Shown: one piece after another, positions 23,356-34,399 of the stretch
How the letters are laid out: the number at the start of each line of letters is the position of its first letter
Numbering within the stretch: the stretch's first letter is position 1
NCBI RefSeq assembly: GCF_019097595.1
Contig: NC_080718.1
Span: forward strand, 26,679,157 to 26,743,156
Source of the DNA: Hemibagrus wyckioides
Taxonomy: Eukaryota; Chordata; Actinopteri; Siluriformes; Bagridae
Reading direction: 5' to 3'
DNA: 64,000 nt
Notes under the pieces: generated by a model
The model's database searches: none
Seen by the model: only the letters and a program-made list of their open reading frames with translations
Told to the model about the DNA's origin: nothing
Translations under genes and position numbers: made by a program

Positions 23356-23503
23356 CCCAGTTTATTAGGAGGCTGGGGTCAGAGTGCAGGGTCAGCCATA
23401 GTGAAGCGTCACCGGATAAAGGTTAAGGGTAACTTGGCAGTTCAGGGGGTTGAACCCTGATCTTTTGATCAGTGACGCAGTGACCACTGAGCCACCACTT
23501 CCT
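23356..23503 (-). mobile_element. Second tRNA-derived SINE, 3' part missing
   Basis: On the minus strand it has GTGGTGGCTCAGTGG (good A box), AGGGTTCAACCCCCT (B box), CTGCCAAGTTACC, GGCTGACCCTGCACTCTGAC and CCTCCTAATAAACTGGG. It stops where the tail should begin, about 23 bases from the head of the SINE at 23332. Confidence 0.85.
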
Positions 23504-23540
23504 TAAAGCTTCATGAGACGGCTTTCCATCAGCGAGCAGC

Positions 23541-23888
23541 AATGCCAAGTGTAAAGCTGGAGTGGTGTAAAGCACCGCCACTGGACTCCGAAGCAGTGGA
23601 AATGTTCTTTGGAGCAATGAATCACGCTGGCAAGCTGATGGATGAATCTGGGTTTGATGGATGCCTTGGAGAACGCCAGCTACCAGAACACAGTGCTCAC
23701 AGTAAAGTGTGGTGGAGGAGTGTATAAAGGATTAAGGTGTGTGTGGAGCTGTTTTTCAGGGTTTAGGAACCTGTTTGTAGAGCATACTGAGACATTTCAG
23801 GCAATTTTATGCTCACAACTTTGTGACAGTTTGGAGAAGGCTGTTTCCTGTTGCAGCTTGACAGAACCCTGTACACTCAGCAAGCTTT
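23541..23888 (+). pseudogene. Tc1 transposase fragment (second family)
   Basis: The stretch GTGGTGTAAAGCACCGCCAC, TGGACTC, GAGCAATGAATCACGCTGG, GATGAATCTGGGTTTGATGG, AAAGTGTGGTGGAGGAG, GGAGCTGTTTTTCAGG and CACAACTTTGTG follows the order of the central catalytic part of a Tc1 transposase. The same family is represented at 60994. The codon expected for the first catalytic Asp (SDES in the family) reads AAT, giving Asn. Neither inverted repeat is present and the frame is broken, so this is an internal fragment. A SINE pair ends about 40 bases to its left. Confidence 0.75.
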
Positions 23889-24535
23889 AAACCTACTGCA
23901 TTCAATTCAGTACCTATTGCAATTAATTCAGTATTTAATGAATTAATTCAGTACTATATGCATTAGATTCAGTTCATACTACATTCGGTATGATTCGGTA
24001 CTTAATGCACTCATTTCAGTGCCTTCTGCATTTGATTCAGTACATACATAATTTGATTCAGTACTTCCTGAATTTAATTCAGTACCTACTGCAGTTGATT
24101 CAGTACCTAATGCAATTAATTCAGTATTTAACGAATTAATTCAGTACTAAATGCATTAGATTCAGTTCATACTACATTCGATTCGGTACCTACAGCATTC
24201 GATTCAGTACAAATAGCATACGATTCAGTGACTATAGCATTCGATTGAGTAACTACAGCATTCAATTCAGTTTGTACAGTATTCAGTATTCAGTACTGCA
24301 GTTGATTCAGTAACTACGGCAGTCGCTTCAGTACCTAATGCATTCGATTCAGTGCCAATACATTTGATTCAGTAACTGCAGCATTCGATTCAGCACTTAC
24401 TGCATTCGATTCGGTGCCTATACATTTGATTCAGTACCTACTACAGTCGATTCACTACATTCGATTCAGTACCTGCATTCCAGTCATGACCTAGTGCATT
24501 CTAATGCATTCACTTCAGTTCTTACTGCAGAATCT
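23889..24535 (+). repeat. Degenerate ~21-bp repeat, GCATTCGATTCAGTACCTA type
   Basis: Roughly 30 diverged units share the core ATTCGATTCAGTA followed by CCTACTGC-like sequence. Unit lengths vary between about 20 and 24 bases. The same motif in the opposite orientation forms 56722-57615. Confidence 0.9.
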
Positions 24536-25170
24536 TGGAGGAAGCAGTAGACCATCCCGGTATTTCTTACCTGCTGTCTGATGAATACTGAGAATTCAGA
24601 CTTATAACTAGTTTGTCGTTTTAGAAAAGATTATTAAGAAGAGAAGACTTTGTGAATCATTCTACACCACAAACACTGTGCTGAAAGGTAAAGAAATGTT
24701 TTTATAGTGTGGCTAAATCACGAGCAGTTATTCAAATGTATATGGTGAATCACACTCTGTATTCAATCATAGTGACTCACTTGAGCTTATTTATAACTTA
24801 GCTTTTAAATGATGATCTATTTTAACTCCTTATAGTTAAAAAGTAAGCACAACACAGACCCTTTAATAAAGTGATGACGCCCGAGTTCGACTGAAAACAG
24901 AGATCCGGTTGTCGATGTTCTGATATAAAGCTTCGCTGGTCTCTAATTTGCAAATCAAACCCGACTAATGGTACCTAATGAGTGTGACTGACTGAAAAAG
25001 ACAGCTCTGTGTGTGTGTGAGAGAGAGAGAGAGAGGTAAAAGAATGAAATGTCAGCTCTGTGACTGATTTCTCATTTCCTCTCTACGGCTCCGAAGAATT
25101 GAATCAGTTGCCGGTGACAAATACAGAGCAACTTCATGGATAACTATTTTCTAAAAAAAACTAACGAAAA
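24536..25170. other. Unique sequence; possible regulatory island at 24880-25005
   Basis: No gene is seen. The segment at about 24890-25000 contains CTCTAATTTGCAAATCAAAC, which includes a perfect POU octamer ATTTGCAAAT, and CTAATGGTACCTAATGAG. GT and GA runs follow at about 25008-25036. Confidence 0.35.
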
Positions 25171-25370
<200 letters not shown>

Positions 25371-25504
25371 TTAACACAGTTTGCCTCAATTTTGCTTCAG
25401 ACTATCATACACCATATTTAATAACACCTCATACTGTGTTAAAAGTAAGGAATAAATCACTGGGGGTCATGCCATTATGGGGAAATAATCCCCAGTGGTG
25501 TGGT
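25371..25504. other. Short unique spacer
   Basis: Nothing is recognised. Confidence 0.5.
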
Positions 25505-26155
25505 GTGATGACGTGTGTAATGAAGGGGCAATGGTGGCATCTGAAGAGGCAGTGATGGCACCTGAAGGGGTAGAGCTGTGACAGTGGCAGAGGTGGCGCC
25601 TGAAGGGCCAGTAGTGGCACCTGAAGGGGCACTGGTGTCACTTGAACAGGGCAGTGGTGGCGCCTGAAGGGCAGTGGTGGCACCTGAAGAGGCAGTGGTG
25701 GCACCTGAAGAGGCAGTGGTGGCACCTGAAGAGGCAGTGGTGATGCTTAAAGGGTCAGTGGTGGCGCCTGAAGAGGCAGAGGTGGTGCCTGAAGGGCCAG
25801 TATTGGCACCTGAAGGGGTACTGGTGGCACTTGAACAGAACAGTGGTGGTGCTGCAGGGCAATGGTGGCACCTGAAGAGGCAGTAATGGCACCTGAAAGG
25901 GTCAGTGGTGGTGCCTGAAGGGGTAGAGTTGGCACCTGAAGGGTCAGTGGTGGCGCCTGAAGGGTCAGTGGTGGCGCCTGAAGGGTCAGTGGTGGCGCCT
26001 GAAGGAGCAGTCGCGGCGCCTGAAGGAGCAGTCGCGGCGCCTGAAGGAGCAGTCGCGGCGCCTGAAGGAGCAGTCGCGGCGCCTGAAGGAGCAGTCGCGG
26101 CGCCTGAAGGAGCAGTCGTGGCGCCTGAAGGAGCAGTCGTGGCGCCTGAACCACC
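25505..26155 (+). repeat. 21-bp GC-rich minisatellite, CCTGAAGGAGCAGTCGTGGCG type
   Basis: The right half (about 25935-26155) has regular 21-bp units GCGCCTGAAGGAGCAGTCGC with the variants GGTCAGTGG and GAGCAGTCG. The left half is degenerate. The period is divisible by three, so the plus strand reads a seven-residue PEGAVVA repeat (25905-26168) and the minus strand a LLLQAPR/LQAPPLT repeat (25747-26157). Openness on both strands points to a minisatellite. Confidence 0.93.
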
Positions 26156-27189
26156 ACGTTGGCATTGACTTGTTTTTAATCTTGCTTATGTGTTTTTGGA
26201 GTAAAATAATAAACAAAGGATTCTTCTTTTAAACTCTTACCACTGAAGACACACACGTCAATCAAACTGAGCCCAAATTCTCATCACCCTGCCATCTTGT
26301 TCACCTTAAAGTCCGCTCACTACTAAATATCGACAAGGCTGAATAGACTTACAAAAAAAACCCTGAAACAAGCTACTACTGTAGAGCAAGAGTCGCCTGT
26401 GGGGGCGGGGCACAGTTCTGATTCAAGAGGGCATTTATTCAGAACATTATACCTAGATAAATATCATCACAGCTGCTTATTGTTTATGATGACACTATTT
26501 TTATTCAGATGTCGTGATGTATTAGTGTCCAAAACACTACAGCACAATTTGGCCTTGGCTTGTGCTTCAATTCTAACTTCCTCCTTCTTAATTAATCCCT
26601 TGGCGTCTGTGCGATTTGTCTCTCCCTCCATTACTACAGATTTGGTACTGGACTTCAAAAAGTTGCAGAAATGTTGTGAAATAAATTTTAGGAATTGAGA
26701 AATATTCCAGCCTGCCCCTGTGCATTTCTGATAACATATACTGACCAAAAAAAGGCAGGCTCTTCCTTCCTCATTGTTTAAAACCCAGTGCAGGGAAAGG
26801 AAATATCTGGCATCACCAACATTCATTCTGGTCATGGTGTTTTCACACGTTTTTTTTGCAGTACGTTAAGCATGGTCACTGGTCAAACAGGGACGCTGTG
26901 GTCATTAAAGCTGAAGGAGAAGCACTAAAGAGACGTAGCGGATTCTGCTTTTTTGGGATTAGGGAGTACTAGAGTGTATCCAGAAATCAGCTCAGAAACC
27001 TGGCTCATGTGAACACAAACATTCCTTACAGCATGTATATATATTGTAATATAAATATATATTTAATTAGAGCACTGTGTTTAATCTGTACACTGTAGCT
27101 GTATCTGTCCTGTGGCGTGAGTTTGGTGCATCATCCATGGACACAAACGGAACAGTGACTGATAGTCGAGACAGTGTAGCTGTGATCAA
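26156..27189. other. Unique sequence, no gene recognised
   Basis: Open frames of 99 codons (plus, 26399-26698) and 122 codons (minus, 26467-26835) overlap each other and match nothing I know. The ATATAT-rich stretch near 27035-27065 is low complexity. Confidence 0.4.
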
Positions 27190-28462
27190 TTGGGTGAGAT
27201 GAGATATCAAGTAAAATATGAGATATCAGGTGAGATATGAGATTAGATGAGATATGAGACTGGGTAAGATCTAAAATGAGATAGCATGAATCATATGGGA
27301 TGGAGGTTCTAAGATGATATACGAACAGATATGGGATGAGATGAGAGATTTAAGATGAAATGAGATATTGGAGGAGATGAGATGAGAGATAAGGTGAGAT
27401 ATGAGATTGGAATGGGATAAAATATAAAATATCAGGTGAGATGAGAAATTGGATGATATAAGCTGATATCAAATGAGATATCATGTAAGACATGAGATAA
27501 GATGAGATACGAGATGAGAGAGGTTGGGATAAGAAAGAGATATCAGGTGAGATATGAGATATAAGATGAGATTTGAGATTAGATGAGATAGGATGGGACA
27601 AGATAGAGATATCAGGTGAAATAAGATGAGATAGGATGGGACAAGATAGAGATATCAGGTGAAATAAGATGAGATAGGATGGGATAAGATAGCGATATCA
27701 GGTGAGATATGATATGATATGAGATGAGATTGATGTGATAAAGAGATATCAGGTGAGATATGAGATATAAGATGAGATTTGATATTAGATGAGATAGGAA
27801 GGGATAAGACATAACAGGTGAGATATAATATGAGATAGGATGGGATAAGATAGCGATACCAGGTGAGATATGAGATACAAGATGAGATGAGATATGAGAT
27901 TGATGTGATAAGATAAAATGAGATATCAGGTGAGAAGATAAGATGAAGATTAAATATAGGATGGCATAAGCTGAGATAATATGAAATGTCATATCAGGTG
28001 AGATGTGAGATAAGATGAGATGTGAGATATGAGATAAGATGAGATTGATGTGATAAGATAAAATGAGATAGCAGGTGAGAAGATAAGATGAAGATGAGAT
28101 AGTATGGCATAAGATGAGATGATATGAAATGTCAGATAACAAGTGAGATATTAGATAAAATATAAGAGGAGATGTGATATCAGGTGAGATAAGATGAGAT
28201 GTGAAATATCAGGTGAGATATGAAATGAAATAGGATGGGATGAGAGAGATCTCAGGTGAAATATGAGATGAGATTGATAAAATGAGATATCAGGTGAGAT
28301 AAGATAAGATGAAGATGAGATATAGGATGGCATAAGATGAGAATTTGAAATGTCAGATATCAGGTGAGATGTAAGATAAGATGAGATGTGAGATATGAGA
28401 TAAAATATAAGATAAGATGTGATATCAGGTGAGAAGATGAGAAGTGATATAAGATGAGAACA
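27190..28462 (+). repeat. GAGAT-type degenerate pentanucleotide tract, 1.27 kb
   Basis: Built from GAGAT, GATGA and ATATCAGGTGAGATA words. ATCAGGTGAGATA recurs every 20-70 bases throughout, so larger units of uneven length overlie the pentamer. Minus-strand Ile/Ser/His frames are artefacts. Confidence 0.93.
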
Positions 28463-28820
28463 GAATCCAGTTCTGTAATAAACACCACCAGTTTTATGTT
28501 TTTTTAATATAAATTAATGCGCTTATATTATTTTTGTACATTATTGATTGTTATTATATCTTGAGAGTTTCCAAGCACCACACCCCCGCCTGTCGATACC
28601 ACAGAGCTGAGAGAAGGCGTGTTGCTCTGAGCGCTCACTGTGGAACACCAAATTTATGATGCACTCTGGGTAATAAAACATCCAAGGAATGTCTTTTCTC
28701 CACGGAGGAGTCTCACAAACAAAATGGCTGAACCCTAAATAGTGCACTATAGAGTGAGTAGGGAACATGTTCATACACACAGCAGGAGACTGGAGGAGGG
28801 AAAGAAGGAGAAAAACCAGG
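28463..28820. other. Unique sequence with a TAGTGCACTATA dispersed-repeat word
   Basis: No gene is seen. CCCTAAATAGTGCACTATAG at about 28732-28751 is related to the TAGTGCCCTATGTAG unit expanded at 32840 and to common fish dispersed repeats. Confidence 0.4.

Positions 28821-28859
<39 letters not shown>
28821..28859 (+). repeat. (GA)n microsatellite
   Basis: Clean GA run of about 38 bases. Confidence 0.97.
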
Positions 28860-28863
<4 letters not shown>

Positions 28864-28917
28864 TACAACAGTTTCCATTTCTAGCAATGAGCTATTATTT
28901 TTTTTGTATTATGTTTC

Positions 28918-30571
28918 ATTCTCTCACTGCCTGTCTCTCTTTCCTGTCTTTCTGCTACTCACACCCTGTCTTTCTCTCTCACTGTCTGTCTCTCTCTCTC
29001 TCTCACACCCTGTCTTTCTGCTACTCACACCCTGTCTTTCTCTAACTCACACCCTGTCTTTCTCTCTCACTGTCTGTCTCTCTCTCTCACACCCTGTCTT
29101 TCTGCTACTCACACCCTGTCTTTCTCTAACTCACACCCTGTCTTTCTCTCTCACTGTCTGTCTCTCTCTCTCACACCCTGTCTTTCTCTAACTCACACCC
29201 TGTCTTTCTCTCTCACTGTCTGTCTCTCTCTCTCACACCCTGTCTTTCTCTAACTCACACCCTGTCTTTCTCTCTCACTGTCTGTCTCTCTCTCACACCC
29301 TGTCTTTCTCTAACTCACACCCTGTCTTTCTCTCTCACTGTCTGTCTCTCTCTCACACCCTGTCTTTCTCTAACTCGCACCCTGTCTTTCTCTCTCACTG
29401 TCTGTCTCTCTCTCACACCCTGTCTTTCTCTCTCACTGTCTGTCTCTCTCTCTCACACCCTGTCTTTCTCTAACTCGCACCCTGTCTTTCTCTCTCACTG
29501 TCTGTCTTTCTCTCTCACTGTCTGTCTCTCTCTCACACCCTGTCTTTCTCTCTCACTGTCTGTCTCTCTCTCTCACACCCTGTCTTTCTCTCTCACTGTC
29601 TGTCTCTCTCTCTCACACCCTGTCTTTCTCTAACTCACACCCTGTCTTTCTCTCTCACTGTCTGTCTCTCTCTCACACCCTGTCTTTCTCTCTCACTGTC
29701 TGTCTCTCTCTCTCACACCCTGTCTTTCTCTAACTCGCACCCTGTCTTTCTCTCTCACTGTCTGTCTTTCTCTCTCACTGTCTGTCTCTCTCTCACACCC
29801 TGTCTTTCTCTCTCACTGTCTGTCTCTCTCTCTCACACCCTGTCTTTCTCTCTCACTGTCTGTCTCTCTCTCACACCCTGTCTTTCTCTCTCACTGTCTG
29901 TCTCTCTCTCTCACACCCTGTCTTTCTCTAACTCGCACCCTGTCTTTCTCTCTCAGTCTGTCTCTCTCTCTCTCCTGTCTTTCTCTCTCACACCCTGTCT
30001 TTCTCTCCCACACCCTGTCTTTCTCTCCCACACCCTGTCTCTCTTCTGTCTTTCTGCTACTCACACCCTGTCTTTCTCTCTCACTGTCTGTCTCTCTCTC
30101 TCACACCCTGTCTTTCTCTAACTCACACCCTGTCTTTCTCTCTCACTGTCTGTCTCTCTCTCACACACCCTGTCTTTCTCTCTCACTGTCTGTCTCTCTC
30201 CCCCCTGTCTTTCTCTCTCACACCCTGTCTCTCTTCTGTCTTTCTGCTACTCACACCCTGTCTTTCTCTCTCACACCTGGTCTCTCTCTCTAACTCCCTG
30301 TATTTTTCTCTAACTCCCTATACTTCTCTCTCACACCTGGTCTCTCTCTCCTGTCTTTCTCTTACTCACCTCCTGTCTTTCTCTCTCACTGTCTGTCTCT
30401 TACTCCCTCCCTGTCCATCTTTCTACATCCCTGACTTTTTTTTCCTCAGTCTGTCTCTCTCCTGTCTTTCTCTCTCACTCCCCGTCTTTCTCTGTCACTG
30501 TCTGTCTATAACTCTCTTCCTGTCTTTCTCTCTTATTGTATTTCTCCCTCACTTTCTGTCTGTTATTCACA

Positions 30572-30616
<45 letters not shown>

Positions 30617-30846
30617 TCTCCCCCTCTCACTGTGTTTCTCCCTAACTCCAGGTCTTTCTCTCTCCCTGTCCATCTCTTGCCTGTATTTCTCAGACTCCCT
30701 GTCTTAGTCTGTCACGGTCTGTCTCTCTCTGTCTATTACTCACTATGACTTTATTGTATTTCTAACTCACTGTCTGTCTGTCTGTCTGTCTCTCTCTTCT
30801 CTCACTCTCATGTCGCATATTCACACCCTGTCTTTCTATCTCACAA

Positions 30847-30884
<38 letters not shown>

Positions 30885-31235
30885 CCCCATATTCACTCCC
30901 CATCTTTCTCTCTGACTCCTTGTGTTTCTGTCATGGTCTGTCCATCACCCACTCCCTGTCTTTCTCTCTCAGCATCTGTCTCTCTCTCTCTCTCTCTCTC
31001 TCCCTGTCTTTCTCTCCCACTGTGTGTTATTCACACCCTGTCTTTCTCTCTAGATCTCTGTCTGTTACTCACGCCCTGTCTTTCTCTCTCTGCCTTTCTA
31101 TTACTCTCTCCCTGTCTTTTTCTTTTATCGTCTTTCTCTCTCACTGTCTGTCTGTTATTCACACCCTGTCTTCCTCTCTCACTGTCTGTCTGTTAATCAC
31201 ACCCTGTCTTTCTCTCTCACTGTCTGTCTGACTCC
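28918..31235 (+). repeat. Polypyrimidine minisatellite, 2.3 kb
   Basis: Built from two alternating modules, CTCACACCCTGTCTTTCTCT and CTCACTGTCTGTCTCTCTCT, with an AACTCACACC variant. From about 28960 to 30250 they form composite units of roughly 45-65 bases. Beyond 30250 the order decays into CT-rich sequence with TGTCTGTC runs (about 30772-30790 and 30848-30885). Confidence 0.95.
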
Positions 31236-31326
31236 TACACACTCCTTTCCTTTCTCACCGTCTGCCTGAGGATCCAAGCAGATAAGTCATCATCTATCAC
31301 CAGGTGTCTCGTTCTCTTTTATCACC

Positions 31327-31328
<2 letters not shown>

Positions 31329-31385
<57 letters not shown>

Positions 31386-31387
31386 TG
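31329..31387 (+). repeat. (GT)n microsatellite
   Basis: About 26 GT units ending in GCGCGTGT. Confidence 0.97.
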
Positions 31388-31779
31388 TCATACACTCATT
31401 CGTTTAAACAGACCACACACCTCCAAGATCAAACCAGTCCAGGAGACACTGAGAAAATTTCATAAAAGAGCTTTAACACTATAACCCACATATCTGGAGC
31501 AAAACGATGAGCTTTTTATTCACAATACCTAATTTGCATTTTGTCTATCCTCCTGTCATTAATATCAAGGCTAATAAGAGTTTATTAAAACCATATCAAA
31601 TATATACTACAACCAAAATGAAAAAGAAAACCGAACAAATAGGAAAAATAAAACATTTTCATATTTTTTTAAACGTGCAAACACCATTTTGTTGTGTGTC
31701 ATTCAGGGCAAAACTTGAAAAATGTGTAGTTTTGTGGTTTGTTTTGTTTAAACGTTTTAAATCGTCAATCTGTCAGTCA
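31388..31779. other. Unique AT-rich sequence
   Basis: No gene is seen. A 140-codon frame from 31507 is Lys/Phe-rich and runs into the TTA microsatellite, so it is probably chance. Confidence 0.4.
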
Positions 31780-31878
31780 CGCGCAGGTGCGTCGTCGTGC
31801 CGCGGGCGCGCGCATCTACATGGCAACATCATGTCAAGCCAATTGGAAAACGCACGCGCGCGCGCGCCTTTAACTTTG

Positions 31879-31916
<38 letters not shown>

Positions 31917-32176
31917 CATGGTGATTTGACAGGAGTTCACCGCGGCGCGCGCGATACATCTATACATTATATCTGTTTCTGGAGGTAAAGTTTCACTCAA
32001 ATTAAAAACATTTAATAATAATAATAATAATGATAATAATAATAAAAATAATAACATTCGTTTATCCGTGTCTAATGGGTTTGAATGGTAATATTGATTC
32101 TTATGACTTACCTTTATAGGCTAGGCGAGGAGAGTTCCAGAGAGAGAAAGAGCCGAGCCACAGTCACGATGATTAC

Positions 32177-32209
<33 letters not shown>

Positions 32210-32640
32210 GCACGGGAGTACATAAGTCGTTCAGTCAGTCCTGGAGACGCTCCATCGAAAAAGAAAATATTAAAAACCCGTTAAAACGCGCGCTCCCATC
32301 TGGAGAGACGTGCACGGCGCGCTCGCACACGCACACGCGCTGCCCAGAGCACTAATTAACGTACCAATGGAATTCAGCAGCGCGCACGAGACCAAAAATC
32401 TCTCTTTGGGCTTGTCAAATTTCATTAAACGTCTCCATCCACAAGCGAACTCTAACCCGTTAAAAATAGCTTAAAGAAATCGATGACCATCAAGAAAAGT
32501 AGCCGGAATTCTACAAAGTCCATTTATTCTCCTCGTCGGTGTAATTAGAAGAAGAGCTGAGCTGCGCGGGAAACCGCTCAAATGACTGGATTGCCATCTG
32601 CTGGTGCGTCATAAACTCCTAAACCAATCAGGTTAGCGCA
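31780..32640 (-). promoter_or_regulatory. CpG-rich segment, candidate promoter/first exon
   Basis: CpGs are far denser here than elsewhere: GCGCAGGTGCGTCGTCGTGC, GCGGGCGCGCGC, CGCACGCGCGCGCGCGC (31851-31867), CACCGCGGCGCGCGCG and AAACGCGCGCTCC. On the minus strand, GCCTATAAAGGTAAGTCATA at about 32103-32122 is a strong splice-donor match that would end a noncoding first exon. I see no ATG-led conserved peptide and no matching downstream exon. TTA (31880-31917), ATA (32008-32055) and CA (32178-32208) microsatellites interrupt it. Confidence 0.35.
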
Positions 32641-32839
32641 CGAGGGTCATGTTTCAAGTCACCTAGTGCACAGTAGTCTTATTCAATTTTCTGAAATAGT
32701 ACCCTACCCTTTTCATTCCATACGAATGACAAAAGGCATTTCCGGTATTCTTTGCCCTCTCTAGGCTGCGTCATGGAGTGTGGTTTCTTAATTCTACATT
32801 ATGCTTTCATATGTGACAACAACCAGAAATGATCCCAAA
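32641..32839. other. Unique sequence
   Basis: Contains ACCTAGTGCACAGTAGTC and ATAGTACCCTACCC, relatives of the 30-bp unit that follows. Confidence 0.4.
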
Positions 32840-33140
32840 GTAGTGCCCTATGTAGTGAATAGGGTGTGAGTAGTGCCCTATGTAGTCAATAGGGTGTGAG
32901 TAGTGCCCTATGTAGTCAATAGGGTGTGAGTAGTGCCCTATGTAGTCAATAGGGTGTGAGTAGTGCCCTATGTAGTGAATAGGGTGTGAGTAGTGCCCTA
33001 TGTAGTCAATAGGGTGTGAGTAGTGCCCTATGTAGTCAATAGGGTGTGAGTAGTGCCCTATGTAGTCAATAGGGTGTGAGTAGTGCCCTATGTAGTCAAT
33101 AGGGTGTGAGTAGTGCCCTATGTAGTCAATAGGGTGTGAT
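32840..33140 (+). repeat. 30-bp minisatellite, 10 copies
   Basis: The unit is GTAGTGCCCTATGTAGTCAA followed by TAGGGTGTGA. Ten in-register copies are nearly identical; copies 1 and 5 have GTGAAT instead of GTCAAT. The minus strand reads a ten-residue HPIDYIGHYS repeat as a by-product. Confidence 0.97.
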
Positions 33141-33239
33141 TTTTTAGGGTGTGAGGCTATACCGTTTAAAATGGTGCTTATGTATCTCAAATCACACAAT
33201 ATGGGTTTTATACTAAATTATTTACCTTATTCTTCTGAG
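33141..33239. other. Short unique spacer
   Basis: Nothing is recognised. Confidence 0.5.
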
Positions 33240-33905
33240 CTTCTTCTGGGCTTTTTCAGATCACACTTCTTCGGCCCAGCTGGGGCTTCTTCTGATCATG
33301 GTGAGGCTGTTCTTGCCCAATCTGGGGCTTCTTCTGTCCACAGTAGGGCTATTCCTGCCCAATCTCTGTCTTCTTCTGTTAATGGTAGGGTTATTCCCGC
33401 CCAGTCTGGGGCTTCTGTTCATAGTAGGGTTATTCCTGCTCAATTTGGGGCTTCTTCTGTTCATGTTGAAGCCTTTCCTGCCTAATCTGGGGGTTCTTCT
33501 TGTCCATGGTAGAGCTATTCCTGCCCAATATGGGGCTTCTTCTGTTCATGTTGAGGCTATTCCTGCCCAATCTGGGGCATCTTCTGTCCATGGTGGAGAT
33601 ATTTCCATCCATATTAGAGTGTCTTTGAAAAATCATTGACAAGATTGCCTTCCTTTGCCCATGCATGACAGTTTACTCTGCCCTAGCTGAGGCTTTTGCC
33701 CACTCCAGGGCTTCTGTCCATTCAAGAATTGCCCTGCCAAAGATAAGGCTTTCTACCCTTTCTGCCCATGCTGAGGCTTCCTCTACCAAAGTTAATGGGT
33801 TTTTCCCATTCTGGGGCATTGTCTGACCATGCTGGGGCTTCTGTCAAAGTTGCTGCTTCTTCTTCTGCCCTTGCTAAGGCTTCATCTGCACAAGTTGAGG
33901 TCATT
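33240..33905 (+). repeat. 42-bp minisatellite, block A plus decayed flank
   Basis: The unit has ATTCCTGCCCAATCTGGGGC, TTCTTCTGTTCATGGT and GGGGCT. About eight recognisable copies run to 33615, followed by more decayed relatives (GGGGCTTCTG, GAGGCTTCC) to about 33900. The 42-base period keeps several frames open. Confidence 0.93.
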
Positions 33906-34399
33906 TGTGCTTAAGCATTCACCCTCCTGCAGAGTATGAAGCATCACCAAGAGTTTGGCCGTTTGAACCCCGACAATGCCGCTGTTGTCCAATGCCAAGT
34001 GTTAGAGGGAGCTTAACTGTCCATGCTGTCTGGGTGAGAGGGGCAACATTAATCTCTACCCTGTTAATCAGAGTGACATGATCTTGGGTATCTGTGAGCT
34101 CATGTAAGCAAAAGAGGCTAAATAGCACTTTCCTTCAAGTAAATACTTACAGAAAGCACTTGACTTGCGTTATAAGGAGAACTATTGATGGGAACTGGGA
34201 AATTACCAGATTGGGAGAAATATCTAGAAATAAAATGTTATAATAATAAAATATTCAAAATATAATGATTTCAAATTATATATCAATTAGTTTACACCTA
34301 ATAATTTGCCATGGGACTGTATTGAGTATGAGAAAAGTGCAAGTCACACCACAACAAACAAACATCATTATACTAATGAGGGTGATTTATAATGGAAGA
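33906..34399. other. Unique AT-rich spacer between 42-bp blocks
   Basis: No gene or repeat is recognised. Confidence 0.45.

Noticed and set aside
25747..26168. PEGAVVA/LLLQAPR repeats as an elastin-like exon
   Set aside because: The unit is a 21-bp minisatellite open on both strands, with no splice sites or partner exons seen. Kept only as a finding to check.
26399..26835. Overlapping 99- and 122-codon frames as a gene
   Set aside because: They lie on opposite strands over the same bases, neither matches a known family, and no splice context was found.
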